DNA of 64,000 bases from Comamonadaceae bacterium. GTDB lineage: Bacteria > Pseudomonadota > Gammaproteobacteria > Burkholderiales > Burkholderiaceae_C. Of the stretch, positions 51,592 through 60,226 are shown piece after piece (within the stretch, counting starts at the first letter, position 1; the number at the start of each line of letters is the position of its first letter). The stretch is from assembly GCA_004144865.1 (NCBI GenBank), contig SEAY01000005.1, positions 1 through 64,000 of the forward strand. Reading direction: 5' to 3'. The notes beneath the pieces are model-generated. The model made no database searches, had not been told where the DNA came from, and was given only the letters and a program-made list of their open reading frames with translations. Both the position numbers and the translations under genes were made by a program.

Positions 51592-52278
51592 ATGCGTGTG
51601 CTGGTGGTCGAGGACGACAAGGGCATCGCCGACGGGCTGGCGGCGCACTTCACGCGCTCGGGCCACGCCGTGGACTGCACGCCCTCGATGGCGCAGGCCT
51701 GGCGCGCCCTGTCCGCCGAAGCTTATGACGTGGTGCTGTTGGACCTCGGGCTGGAAGACGGCGACGGCAGCGTGCTGCTGCGCCGCCTGCGCGATGCGCC
51801 CGCGGGCCGCCTGCCCGACCCGGCGACGCCGGTGCTGATCATGACCGCGCGCGACCAGGTCGCCTCGCGCATCGCCGGCCTGGACCTCGGCGCGGACGAC
51901 TACCTGACGAAGCCTTTCGATCCCGACGAACTCGCCGCGCGCATGCGCGCCCTGCGGCGGCGCCTGGCGGGGCGGGCGCAACCGACCTTGCGCCACGGCG
52001 ACATCGAACTCGACCCGGCGGCGCGCACCGTGCTGCGCGGCGGCCAGCCGGTGGAGCTGTCCGCGCGCGAGTTTTCCGTGCTGCTGGCGTTGATGGAAGC
52101 GCGCCCGCACGTGCTTTCGCGCGCGCAGATCGAGACCAAGCTGTACAACTTCGACAGCGTGCTGGAAAGCAATGCCATCGAGGTGCACGTGCACAAGCTG
52201 CGGCGCAAGCTGGGCGATGGCGTCGTGCGCACGGTGCGCGGCGTGGGCTATTACGTGCCCGCGGAGGCCACGCCGTGA
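51592..52278 (+). CDS. pmrA: OmpR-family response regulator (PmrA/BasR/QseB-like)
   Basis: A 228-residue regulator. The receiver domain has Asp8-Asp9 and phosphoacceptor Asp51 in VVLLDLGLEDGDG, plus YLTKPFDPDELAARM. A DNA-binding winged helix follows (VELSAREFSVLLALMEARPHVLSRAQIETKLYNFD, IEVHVHKLRRKLG, VRTVRGVGYYV). This C-terminal pattern is that of the PmrA/QseB subgroup. The PmrA box upstream and the eptA operon opposite support the PmrA assignment. It shares a GTGA overlap with the kinase gene. Confidence 0.9.
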   Translation: MRVLVVEDDKGIADGLAAHFTRSGHAVDCTPSMAQAWRALSAEAYDVVLLDLGLEDGDGSVLLRRLRDAPAGRLPDPATPVLIMTARDQVASRIAGLDLGADDYLTKPFDPDELAARMRALRRRLAGRAQPTLRHGDIELDPAARTVLRGGQPVELSAREFSVLLALMEARPHVLSRAQIETKLYNFDSVLESNAIEVHVHKLRRKLGDGVVRTVRGVGYYVPAEATP

Positions 52279-53621
52279 GCAACGCCCCCAGCCTCACCCG
52301 CCGCCTGCTGGCCTGGGCGCTGGGTGCGCTCACGCTGGTGTGGGCCACCTTCATCGTCGCGGGCTATATCACGGGCGAGCACGAGGCCGACGAGCTCACC
52401 GACGGCCACTTGGCGAGCGTGAGTTCGCTGCTGCTGCCGCTGGCGCCCGCCGGCCTGGCGCCGGAAGTGACGCCGGCGGGCGCGCTGGTGGACCCGAGCC
52501 TGAAGGCGCACGACTACCAGCGCTCGCTGACGGTGGTGGTGTGGGATGCGCAGGGGCGCCTGCTCTGGCGCACCGGCGACGCGCCCACCCCGCGCTTCGA
52601 TGCGCAGGAGGGTTTCGCCACGCTGCAGCTGGGCGATCCGCCGCAGCCCTGGCGTGCGTTCTCGCGCCGCCATCCGGCGCACGGCCACAAGGTGACGGTC
52701 ATGCTGTCGCAGGCCGAACGCGACGCGCTGGCGGCCGACATCGCCCAGCAGGTGATCGAGCCCGGGCTGTGGCTGCTGCCGGCGGTGGCGTTGCTGCTCG
52801 GCCTGGCCATCCACCGCGGGTTGCGGCCGCTGCGCACGCTGGCGCAGGAAGTGCACGCGCTGGACCCGCAGCAGCCGCACAAGGTCCGCTCGCCGGGGCA
52901 GCACCAGGAACTGCTGGCCACCGTGGAAGCGGTCAACCGCCTCGTGGACCGGTACCACGCCGCCCTCACGCGCGAGCGCGCGCTCGCCAACGAGATCGCC
53001 CACGAACTGCGCACGCCGCTGGCGTCGCTCGCCCTGCATGCGCGTACCGTGCAGGAGTCGCCGCCCGGTCTCGCCCAGCGGGAAGCCGTGCAGCGGCTGG
53101 AGCAGGACGCCCTGCGTGCCGGCGAGGTGCTGGCGCACCTGCTGGCGCTGGCGCGCACCAGCCGCGCCGAACTCGACGAGGCCGCGCAGCCGCTGGACCT
53201 GGACGGGCTGGCGCGGCGCATCGTCTCCGAGTACGCGCCGGACGCCCACGCAGGCGGGCGTGAGCTGGGGCTGGCGAGCCCCGGCCCGTTCCTGCTCGCC
53301 GGCCATCCGGTGCTGCTGGAGCTGGCCCTGCGCAACCTGGTGCAGAACGCGCTGGCGCACACGCCGCCGGGGACCCAGGTGGAAGTGGAGCTCGATCCGG
53401 CGGGCCGCTGCCTGCAGGTGAGCGACGACGGGCCGCGGCACGCCGGTGCGCCCGCCTCGGAAGGCTCGGCACGCCTGCAGCCGCTGCGGCTCGGCCTGGG
53501 CCACCGGGTGGTGGAGAAGGTCGCCGCGCTGCACGGCGCCCGCTTCGATGCCGACGTCGCGCTGCCCGGCGAGCGGCGCGCCTGGCGCATCCTGTTCCCC
53601 GCGCCGGAGCCTCAGGCGTAG
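52275..53621 (+). CDS. pmrB: Sensor histidine kinase (PmrB/BasS/QseC-like)
   Basis: A 448-residue kinase starting at GTG 52275, which overlaps the regulator stop. TM1 is at 10-31, the periplasmic domain is about 32-163, TM2 is at 164-180. His243 lies in ANEIAHELRTPLASLALHA. The N box is LRNLVQNALAHTPPG and the G2-like segment is LRLGLGHRVVEKVAALHG. The G1 box (SDDGPRHAG) is reduced. In PmrB homologues the periplasmic loop senses Fe3+, Al3+ or antimicrobial peptides; no ExxE motif is obvious here, so the signal is unknown. It converges on and overlaps the phosphatase gene by 10 nt. Confidence 0.9.
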   Translation: MSNAPSLTRRLLAWALGALTLVWATFIVAGYITGEHEADELTDGHLASVSSLLLPLAPAGLAPEVTPAGALVDPSLKAHDYQRSLTVVVWDAQGRLLWRTGDAPTPRFDAQEGFATLQLGDPPQPWRAFSRRHPAHGHKVTVMLSQAERDALAADIAQQVIEPGLWLLPAVALLLGLAIHRGLRPLRTLAQEVHALDPQQPHKVRSPGQHQELLATVEAVNRLVDRYHAALTRERALANEIAHELRTPLASLALHARTVQESPPGLAQREAVQRLEQDALRAGEVLAHLLALARTSRAELDEAAQPLDLDGLARRIVSEYAPDAHAGGRELGLASPGPFLLAGHPVLLELALRNLVQNALAHTPPGTQVEVELDPAGRCLQVSDDGPRHAGAPASEGSARLQPLRLGLGHRVVEKVAALHGARFDADVALPGERRAWRILFPAPEPQA

Positions 53622-54283
53622 GTCACCCAGTCCTTGTACTGCGGCGCGTCGAGGTGCGGGATGCCGTTGAACATCACCAGCATGTGCCGCTTGGGCGTGA
53701 ACGCGAACTCCGTGATGGCGGTGTTGCGGATGCGCAGGTTCAGCTCGATCGTCGTTTCCGGCGGCGTGCCGAGCACGTGGCCGACGGCGGTGGAGATCGG
53801 CCCGCCGCTGGTGACCACGAGCACGTTCTGCCCGTAGTGGCTGGCGCGCACGTGGTCCAGCGCGCTGGAGACGCCCTCCACGAACTGCGCATAGGTGGGC
53901 ATGCCCCGCGGGCTGGTGCTGCCCGCCATCCAGCGCGCCATCGCGTCGCGCAGCAGGCGGAAGTGGTGCCGGTACAGCTCCGGGGACGTGGGCTTCTCCA
54001 GCTTGCCCTCGTGCACCGTGGCGATCAGCGCCTCGCTGTCGTATTCGTTGAGGCCCTCCCAGGAGAGGTGCTCGCCCGCGCGGTTCATGCCCTGCAGGAT
54101 GCCCTCGAGCGTCTGCTTGTGGCGGCGCAGGGTGCCCGCGATGAGGCCGTCGAAGTGGATGCCGCGCTCGGCGAAGTACTCGCCCAGGCGCACGCTCTGG
54201 CGCCGGCCGAGTTCGCTGAGGTGGTCGTAGTCGTCGGCGCCGAAGGAAGCCTGGCCGTGCCGAACGAGGTAGAGGGTGCCCAT
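53612..54283 (-). CDS. Histidine phosphatase family protein
   Basis: A 223-residue branch-1 histidine phosphatase. The catalytic motif is LYLVRHGQASFG (His9) and the second His is in VVTSGGPISTAVGHVLG, with LSELGRRQSVRLGEYF typical. Substrate unknown; the family includes phosphoglycerate mutases, sugar phosphatases and SixA-like proteins. It lies 50 nt after the stop-side of the nine-gene minus run (threonine dehydratase-like gene), so it may be its last member. Start ATG at 54283 is clear. Confidence 0.88.
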   Translation of the reverse strand: MGTLYLVRHGQASFGADDYDHLSELGRRQSVRLGEYFAERGIHFDGLIAGTLRRHKQTLEGILQGMNRAGEHLSWEGLNEYDSEALIATVHEGKLEKPTSPELYRHHFRLLRDAMARWMAGSTSPRGMPTYAQFVEGVSSALDHVRASHYGQNVLVVTSGGPISTAVGHVLGTPPETTIELNLRIRNTAITEFAFTPKRHMLVMFNGIPHLDAPQYKDWVTYA

Positions 54284-54332
54284 GCGCGCATTCTGGCAAA
54301 GCGGCGGCAGCCGCGGCGTCCCAGCGGCGACT

Positions 54333-55310
54333 TCAGCGCGGCGTGGCGCCAGCGAGCACGCGGGCGAATACCGCCGTGTCGACGTTGCCGCCGGTGAGCG
54401 CGACGCCCACGCTGCGGCCGCCGTGCCGTGCGCGGTCGCGCATCGCTGCCGCGAGCCCGGCCGCTCCCGCGCCTTCCGCCACGTTGTGCGTGTCCGCGAA
54501 GAGGACGCGCATGGCCTCGGCAACCTCCTCGTCGGTGACGGCGACGATGTCGTCGGCATCGCGCAGCACGACCTCGAGCGCCTCGGCGTCGGCGATGCGG
54601 CAGGCCATGCCATCGGCCAGCACAGTGCTGACGGGTGCCTCCACCACGCGCCCGGCACGAAAGGAGTCGAGGTAGGTGGTGGCATGGGCGGAGACGACGC
54701 CGACCAGCCGGCTGTTCCGGCCGGTGAAGGCGCGCGCTGCCGCGGCCGCGCAGAAGCCGGAGCCCTGGCCCACCGGCACGTACACCACCGCCGGCTCCTC
54801 GCCGGCCGGGAAGCTGTCGAAGAACTCGAGCCAACAGGTCATCACGCCCAGCACCAGGTCGCGATGGTAAGAGGGCACCATGTGCAGGCCGCGTTCGGCG
54901 GCCAGGGCGATCGCGTGCTCGCGGGCCGCCTGGAAATCCTCGCCATGTTCCACCAGCGTGACGCCCAGGGCGCGCATGGCGGCGTTCTTTTCCACCGAGT
55001 TGCCGTGCGGCACGACGATGGTCGCCTCCAGGCCGAAGCGGCGCGCGCCCCAGCCGACCGACTGGCCATGGTTGCCGCGGGTGGCGGAGATCACGCCGCG
55101 CAGCCGGGGCTCGCGCCGGGCGAGCGCGGAAAAGTAGGTCATGCCGCCGCGAACCTTGAAGGCGCCGGCGGGCGTGTGGTTCTCGTGCTTCACCCACACC
55201 GGGAAGCCGAGGCGCTCGCGCAGCAGCGGCCACGCGTACTGCGGCGTGGGCGGCACGAAGGCGCGCACGGTCTGTACGGCGTGGGCCACTTCTTCGCGGG
55301 TGAAGTTCAT
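54333..55310 (-). CDS. Threonine dehydratase-like PLP enzyme
   Basis: A 325-residue fold-type II PLP enzyme. The PLP lysine is Lys52 in HTPAGAFKVRGGMTYF, the phosphate-contact region is SATRGNHGQSVGWGARRFG, and a glycine loop PVGQGSGFCAAAAA appears near 190. There is no regulatory ACT domain, so it is of the catabolic or serine racemase-like type. It likely deaminates threonine or serine (or a beta-hydroxy amino acid) to the 2-oxoacid. Its ATG overlaps the stop of the upstream LysE-family gene (ATGA), so it belongs to the long run controlled from about 60.9 kb. Confidence 0.88.
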   Translation of the reverse strand: MNFTREEVAHAVQTVRAFVPPTPQYAWPLLRERLGFPVWVKHENHTPAGAFKVRGGMTYFSALARREPRLRGVISATRGNHGQSVGWGARRFGLEATIVVPHGNSVEKNAAMRALGVTLVEHGEDFQAAREHAIALAAERGLHMVPSYHRDLVLGVMTCWLEFFDSFPAGEEPAVVYVPVGQGSGFCAAAAARAFTGRNSRLVGVVSAHATTYLDSFRAGRVVEAPVSTVLADGMACRIADAEALEVVLRDADDIVAVTDEEVAEAMRVLFADTHNVAEGAGAAGLAAAMRDRARHGGRSVGVALTGGNVDTAVFARVLAGATPR

Positions 55311-55939
55311 TTTTGCTCCGTCAGAGCCATGCGCAGCGCGAGGGCACCGAGAATGGTGCCCATCAGGTAGCGCTGCGCCGCGAGCCAGCCGCGGCTGCGC
55401 GCCAGGAAAGCCGAGATGCGTGCCGCGCCCAGGACCAGCAGGGCGTTGACGCTGCCGCTCACCACGATCTGCACGGCGCCCAACTGCAGCGCCTGCGCCA
55501 GCACGCTGCCGCGCTCGGGGTGCAGGAACTGCGGGAAGAAGGAGAGATAGAAGATCGCCACCTTGGGATTGAGCAGGTTGGTGACGAAGCCCATGCGGAA
55601 CAGGCGCGCCGGCGCGTGGATCGGCAAGGCCCGCGTGACGAAGGGAGAGGCGCCGCCGGGCCGCAGGGCGTCCCAGGCGAGCCACAGCAGGTACGCGGCA
55701 CCGGCGAGGCGCAGCGCATCGAAGGCGAAAGGCACGGCGTGCAGGACGGCCGTGAGGCCCACGGTCGCCGCGACGATGTGCACGATGAAACCCAGCAGCA
55801 CGCCGGCCAGCGAGACCAGTCCGGCAGCGCGTCCTTGCGAGAGAGCGCGCGAGACGCAATAGATCATGTTCGGGCCGGGCGTGAGCACCAGCAACAGTGC
55901 GGTGAGCGCGAACAGGGCGATTTCCGCGAGGGTGAGCAT
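55307..55939 (-). CDS. LysE/RhtB-family amino-acid exporter (second copy)
   Basis: A 210-residue membrane protein with about six TM helices. The family mark is LVLTPGPNMIYCVSRALSQGRAAGLVSLAGVLLGF near the N-terminus, and LFRMGFVTNLLNPKVAIFYLSFFPQF later. Members export amino acids such as threonine, homoserine or leucine across the inner membrane. It overlaps the threonine-dehydratase-like gene (4 nt) and its ATG shares one nucleotide with the stop of the glyoxalase-like gene. Two exporters of this family in one run is notable. Confidence 0.92.
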   Translation of the reverse strand: MLTLAEIALFALTALLLVLTPGPNMIYCVSRALSQGRAAGLVSLAGVLLGFIVHIVAATVGLTAVLHAVPFAFDALRLAGAAYLLWLAWDALRPGGASPFVTRALPIHAPARLFRMGFVTNLLNPKVAIFYLSFFPQFLHPERGSVLAQALQLGAVQIVVSGSVNALLVLGAARISAFLARSRGWLAAQRYLMGTILGALALRMALTEQK

Positions 55940-56616
55940 CAGAGTCCTCCCGAGTGCAGCCGCACGCGCCCGCGCGGCGTGTCGAGCACCGCGCACAAGC
56001 GGGTCGGGCCTTCCTTCACGGCGAAGCCTTGCAGGCCGATCGCCTCGCAGGCCGCGCGAAGCGGCCCGGCCTCGGCGTGGCTGGCGCCCATGCCCTGCAA
56101 TGTCACGCCCGACTCCGGCAGCGCGGGCGCCGGATGCACCTGGCCCCATTCGATCAGGGTGGGCAATGTGCCCCGGAACAGTCGCTGGCCATCCGGGCGC
56201 ACCGTGATCTGCCATTGCAGCAGGCCGCGCGCCGTAGCGCGCGAGGCCTGGACCACCTCGCCCCGGTCGATGCCGAGGCGCTGCCAGGCGGCGACTGCGG
56301 TGCGGACATCCGGCACGGCAGCCACGAAATGCAGCAAGCGGGGGCCTTCGCGGCGCACGGTGTCGCGCACGCCTTCTTCATCCAGGTCGAACCAGCGGCG
56401 CGCCCGCTGCGGCGTGCGCCCCGGCTGCACCGCGATGATCTCCAGGTAGGCACGCGGGTAGTCGACGGTCGCGATGCGCAGCAGGCGGTTGTGCGTGCCC
56501 ATCAGCGGGTGCTCGCCACCTGGCGCCGGCACGACGCCCAGCGTGGCCTCGCACCATGCGGCGCCTTCGTCCAGGCTGTCCGCGGCGATGACGAGGTGGT
56601 CGACCCGCGCCTGCAT
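55939..56616 (-). CDS. Glyoxalase-like (VOC superfamily) protein
   Basis: A 225-residue protein of the Glyoxalase_3 type. The opening QARVDHLVIAADSLDEGAAWCEATLGVVPAPGGEHPLMGTHNRLLRI and YLEIIAVQP match that family; it has the usual metal-site His and Glu (His7, Glu75). Function in this family is mostly unknown. It starts 1 nt after the PhzF-family stop and shares a nucleotide with the downstream LysE gene. It could act on a keto or aldehyde product of the pathway, but this is inference. Confidence 0.85.
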   Translation of the reverse strand: MQARVDHLVIAADSLDEGAAWCEATLGVVPAPGGEHPLMGTHNRLLRIATVDYPRAYLEIIAVQPGRTPQRARRWFDLDEEGVRDTVRREGPRLLHFVAAVPDVRTAVAAWQRLGIDRGEVVQASRATARGLLQWQITVRPDGQRLFRGTLPTLIEWGQVHPAPALPESGVTLQGMGASHAEAGPLRAACEAIGLQGFAVKEGPTRLCAVLDTPRGRVRLHSGGL

Positions 56617-56617
56617 G

Positions 56618-57484
56618 TCAGAGCCTCACCGACCCTTCGATGCAGGTGACCGAGGCGCCGCCGATCCAGGTCTCTCCCTGCGCGTCGCGCTGCACGTGCA
56701 CGCGGCCGGCGCGTCCGAGAGCGGTGCCCTGGCTGGCGACGTAGCTTTCGGGAGCGAGCCCGGCGCCGATCAGCCATTGCGCGAGGGCAGCGTTCAGGCT
56801 GCCCGTCACGGGGTCTTCCGCCATGCCGTTGTTGCCCGGGAAGAAGGCGCGCACCTCGAAGGCGCACTCGTCGCCCGAGGCGCGGGAGCCCACCACGCCG
56901 ACCTTGCCGCGCGGACCGACCACGCCGACGTCGAGGCCGGCGAGGATGGCACCGTCCGGCTTGAGGGCCAGCACCTGTTCGGCCGAGCGCAGCATCACGC
57001 CGCGCCAGTTGGGGCCGTTGTCGCACCAGGCGTGGCCGACGATGTCGGTGCGGGCAATGCCCAGGCCGCGCGCGATGAGCGCCAGGTCTTCCTCCGCCAG
57101 CGGGCCGCCCTTGCGCAACGGCGGTGCGGCGAAGGCCAGGCGTTCGCCATCGCGCCGCAGCTTGACCAAGCCGACGCCGCACTCCTGCACCACGTGTTCG
57201 CCGCGCGGCTTGCCGCCGGCCTGCAGCCACGCATGGCAGCTGCCGAGCGTGGGATGGCCGGCGAACGGCAGTTCGCGGCCGGGGCAGAAGATGCGCAGGC
57301 GGTAGTCGGCGCCGGCCTGCGTGGGCGGCAGCACGAAGGTGGCCTCCGACAGGTTGGTCCAGTTGGTGAAGGCCTGCATCTCCTCGGTGGACAGGCCTTC
57401 GCCGTCGAGCACGACGGCCACGGGGTTGCCGCGATAGGGCACGGCGGTGAAGACATCGACTTGCTGGAAGGGACGCGTTTTCAT
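56618..57484 (-). CDS. PhzF-family isomerase/epimerase-like protein
   Basis: A 288-residue PhzF/diaminopimelate-epimerase-fold protein. The opening FQQVDVFTAVPYRGNPVAVVLDGEGLSTEEMQAFTNWTNLSEATFVLPP contains the catalytic Glu (SEATF), and RIFCPGRELPFAGHPTLGS and NGMAEDPVTGSLNAALAQWL complete the signature. PhzF isomerises a dienic amino acid in phenazine synthesis; most relatives work on unknown compounds. No other phenazine gene is present. It ends 1 nt before the glyoxalase-like start and begins 2 nt after the GST stop. Confidence 0.92.
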   Translation of the reverse strand: MKTRPFQQVDVFTAVPYRGNPVAVVLDGEGLSTEEMQAFTNWTNLSEATFVLPPTQAGADYRLRIFCPGRELPFAGHPTLGSCHAWLQAGGKPRGEHVVQECGVGLVKLRRDGERLAFAAPPLRKGGPLAEEDLALIARGLGIARTDIVGHAWCDNGPNWRGVMLRSAEQVLALKPDGAILAGLDVGVVGPRGKVGVVGSRASGDECAFEVRAFFPGNNGMAEDPVTGSLNAALAQWLIGAGLAPESYVASQGTALGRAGRVHVQRDAQGETWIGGASVTCIEGSVRL

Positions 57485-57486
57485 GT

Positions 57487-58107
57487 TCAGCTCAGGGGAA
57501 GATCGAGGACGCCGCGCGCCGCCGGTTGCTGCCGGATGCCGTCGTACCAGCGGCGCAGGTGGGGATGCGGCGGATGCTCCAGCGGCAGGCCCCACCAGCG
57601 GTGCATCTCGCACGCGACGGGAATGTCGGCCATGGTGAAGGCGTCGCCCGCCATGAAGCGCTGCCGGGACAGGTGCGCATCCAGCATGGCGAGCAACGGC
57701 TCGGTGGCCGCGATGGAGGCGGCCACCGCCTGCGCGTTGCGTTTTTCCGCCGGCACGCGGATCAACTGCCAGAACGCGTCGCGGCCGGCGCCGTTCAACG
57801 TGGTCTGTTGCCAGTCCATCCAGCGCTCGGCGTCGAAGCGCGCCCGCAGTTCCTGCGGGTAGAAGCCGCGCTCCGGATGTTGCGCGCACAGGAAGCGCAC
57901 GATGACGTTGGACTCCCACAGCGTGAAGTCGCCGTCCTCCAGCAGCGGCACGAGCGAATTGGGGTTGCGCGCCTTGTACCGAGGCGTCTGCACGATGCCG
58001 AACGCGAGGCCCGCGTCCACCCGCTCGAAGGGCAGGTCCAGCCACTGCGCGGCCAGCACCACCTTGCGCACGTTGATGGAGGAGATGCGGCCCCAGATCT
58101 TCAGCAC
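57487..58107 (-). CDS. Glutathione S-transferase family protein
   Basis: A 206-residue GST. The N-terminal thioredoxin-like domain starts LKIWGRISSINVRKVVLAAQWL (catalytic Ser likely in ISS), with NPNSLVPLLEDGDFTLWESNVIVRFL as the glutathione site (Glu-Ser). The helical C-domain carries FMAGDAFTMADIPVACEMHRWW. Translation starts at GTG 58107, which overlaps the aminotransferase stop; no ATG fits. It could conjugate or isomerise a product of the pathway, or serve detoxification. Confidence 0.9.
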   Translation of the reverse strand: MLKIWGRISSINVRKVVLAAQWLDLPFERVDAGLAFGIVQTPRYKARNPNSLVPLLEDGDFTLWESNVIVRFLCAQHPERGFYPQELRARFDAERWMDWQQTTLNGAGRDAFWQLIRVPAEKRNAQAVAASIAATEPLLAMLDAHLSRQRFMAGDAFTMADIPVACEMHRWWGLPLEHPPHPHLRRWYDGIRQQPAARGVLDLPLS

Positions 58108-59297
58108 GGCAGCGCCTCGCGGATGGCGGCGGCCAGGGCGGCGATGCCGGTGGCGATCTGCTCCTCGCTGGCCGTGACGAAGGATAGGCGCAGCGTGCGC
58201 GTGTCCGCCGCGCCCGCGTAGAAGGCGGCGCCGGGCACGAAGGCGACATCGCGCTCCACCGCTTTCGGCAGCAGGTCGATGGCGTTCACGCCCTGCGGCA
58301 GCCGCGCCCACAGGAACATGCCGCCGTCGGGGACGTTCCAGGTGACGCCCAGCTCCGCGCATTCGCGCGCGAGCGCAGCCAGCATCGCGTCGCGCTGGGC
58401 CTTGTACAGCGCGCGGATGGTGGGCACGTGGCGATCGAGGAAGCCGTCGCGCATCACTTCGAAAACCATGCGCTGGTTGAAGCCGGGACTGTGCAGGTCC
58501 GCCGCCTGCTTGGCCTGCAGCAGCTTGGGGAACACTGCGGGCGGCGCGACGATGAAGCCGAGCCGCAGGCCGGGGGCGAGCACCTTGGAGAAGGATCCGA
58601 GATAGATGCAGCCCTCCGGGTTGCGCGCCGTCAGCGGCGCCGGCGGCGGCGCGTCGAACCAGAGGTCGCCATAGGGGTTGTCTTCCACGATGGGCAGGCC
58701 GAGCTCACGCGCGGTATCCACCAGGGCCTGGCGGCGCGGCTCGCTCATCGTGCGGCCGGTCGGGTTCTGGAAGTTGGGCAGCACGTAGAGGAAGCGCGCG
58801 TCCCCGCGTCGTGCGCGCAGGTCGGCCACGTCCATCCCTTCGGCGTCGCTGGCGATCCCCACCGCCTCCGGCTCCATGGGCGCGAAGGCCTGCAGCGCGC
58901 CGAGGTAGGTCGGCGTCTCGACCAGCACGCGGCTGCCGCTGTCGATCATCACCTTGGCGACCAGGTCGAGGCCCTGTTGCGAACCGGTGGTGATCAGCAC
59001 CTGGGCGGGGTCGACCTTCCACGGCAGCATCGCGGCCACGGCCTCGCGCAGGGGGCCGTAGCCCTCGCTGGCCGCGTATTGCAGCGCACCGGGGCCGTCG
59101 GCGCGCAGCACCTTGTCGCAGGCCTCGGCGAACTCGGCGACCGGGAAGGTGCGCGGCGAGGGCAGCCCGCCGGCGAAGCTGATGATGCCCGGGCGCTCGG
59201 TGACCTTCAGGATCTCGCGCAGCACCGAAGGGTTCATGCGTTCGGCGCGGCGCGCCAGCGTCCAGCCCAGGGCGGGCGACAGTTCATCTCTTTTCAT
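58101..59297 (-). CDS. PLP-dependent aminotransferase (2-aminoadipate/LysN-like class I)
   Basis: A 398-residue fold-type I aminotransferase. The PLP lysine is Lys238 in YLGSFSKVLAPGLRLGFI. ISFAGGLPSPRTFPVAEF, LITTGSQQGLDLVAKVM, and FQNPTGRTMSEPRRQAL match the LysN/KAT-II branch with no HTH domain. It probably moves the amino group of a hydrophobic or dicarboxylic amino acid to 2-oxoglutarate. The stop overlaps the GST start, and the start overlaps the EamA stop (ATGA). Confidence 0.92.
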   Translation of the reverse strand: MKRDELSPALGWTLARRAERMNPSVLREILKVTERPGIISFAGGLPSPRTFPVAEFAEACDKVLRADGPGALQYAASEGYGPLREAVAAMLPWKVDPAQVLITTGSQQGLDLVAKVMIDSGSRVLVETPTYLGALQAFAPMEPEAVGIASDAEGMDVADLRARRGDARFLYVLPNFQNPTGRTMSEPRRQALVDTARELGLPIVEDNPYGDLWFDAPPPAPLTARNPEGCIYLGSFSKVLAPGLRLGFIVAPPAVFPKLLQAKQAADLHSPGFNQRMVFEVMRDGFLDRHVPTIRALYKAQRDAMLAALARECAELGVTWNVPDGGMFLWARLPQGVNAIDLLPKAVERDVAFVPGAAFYAGAADTRTLRLSFVTASEEQIATGIAALAAAIREALPC

Positions 59298-60226
59298 CGG
59301 GACTCCACGGCTGCGGGAACGAGGGATGCGGGGCGGGCCGCGCTGCGCACCGGCATCCTGCGGCCGGCGAACACGGTGGCGATCACGGCCAGCGCGAAGC
59401 CCACCGTGACGATGTCCAGCCGCTCGCCCAGCAGCGGCACGGCGAACAGCATGCTGAGGAAGGGCTGCACCAGCTGCACCTGGCTCACGCGCACGGTCCC
59501 GCCCAGCGCCAGTCCGCGGTACCAGGCGAAGAAGCCGATCCACATGGAGAACACGGCGACGTAGGCAAAGCCGCCCCAGGCGCTGGCGGGCAACGCCTGC
59601 AGCGGCCGCGCCCACGCGGCCAGCGGCAGCGTGATGGGCAGCGCGATCACCAGGGCCCAGCAGATGACGTGTTCGGCGCGCATGCGCTGCGACAGGCGAG
59701 CGCCATAGCCGTAGCCGACGGCGGCGCAGGCCATGCCGGCGAGCAGCAGGAGGTCTGCCGGGTGCAGGCGCAGGCCGCCGCCGGTGCGCAGCACCGCGAA
59801 CGCGACCACGAGGATGCTGCCCAAGGCGGCGCAGGTCCAGAAGCCGGTGGACGGGCGTTGCCGGTGCAGCAGCGCGCCCACGAGCGCGGTGGCGAGCGGC
59901 AGCACGCCGACGATCACGCTCGCGTGCACGGCCTCGACGTAGCGCATGGCCACCGAGGTGAAGAGCGGAAAGCCGAACACGACGCCAGCCGAGGTGAGGA
60001 CCAGGGGCCACCAGTCTTCGCGCCGCGGCCACGGCGCGCGCGTGGCGAGCAGGAACAGGGCGGAAAGTGCCGCGGCCACCACGGCCCGGCCGAGGGCGAT
60101 GAACACGCCGGACATCAGCGGCGCTTCGGGCGTGCCGACGGCGAGGCGCGTCATCGGCAGCGTGAGGGCGAAGATCGCCACGCCCAGGAATCCGAGCCAC
60201 AGGCCCTTGCGTTCCGCCGCCGTCAT
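59294..60226 (-). CDS. EamA/DMT-family transporter
   Basis: A 310-residue drug/metabolite transporter with ten predicted TM helices in two EamA repeats (about 10-140 and 155-290). Segments such as FIALGRAVVAAALSALFLL, VAMRYVEAVHASVIVGVLPLATALVGALL and VQPFLSMLFAVPLLGERLDIVTV are typical. Relatives export amino acids such as threonine, cysteine or S-adenosylmethionine. It overlaps its upstream LysE neighbour and downstream aminotransferase gene by 4 nt each. Confidence 0.92.
   Translation of the reverse strand: MTAAERKGLWLGFLGVAIFALTLPMTRLAVGTPEAPLMSGVFIALGRAVVAAALSALFLLATRAPWPRREDWWPLVLTSAGVVFGFPLFTSVAMRYVEAVHASVIVGVLPLATALVGALLHRQRPSTGFWTCAALGSILVVAFAVLRTGGGLRLHPADLLLLAGMACAAVGYGYGARLSQRMRAEHVICWALVIALPITLPLAAWARPLQALPASAWGGFAYVAVFSMWIGFFAWYRGLALGGTVRVSQVQLVQPFLSMLFAVPLLGERLDIVTVGFALAVIATVFAGRRMPVRSAARPASLVPAAVESR

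Noticed and set aside
56618-57484. A phenazine biosynthesis cluster suggested by the PhzF-family gene
   Set aside because: No PhzA, B, C, D, E or G gene is present; PhzF relatives are widespread outside phenazine pathways.
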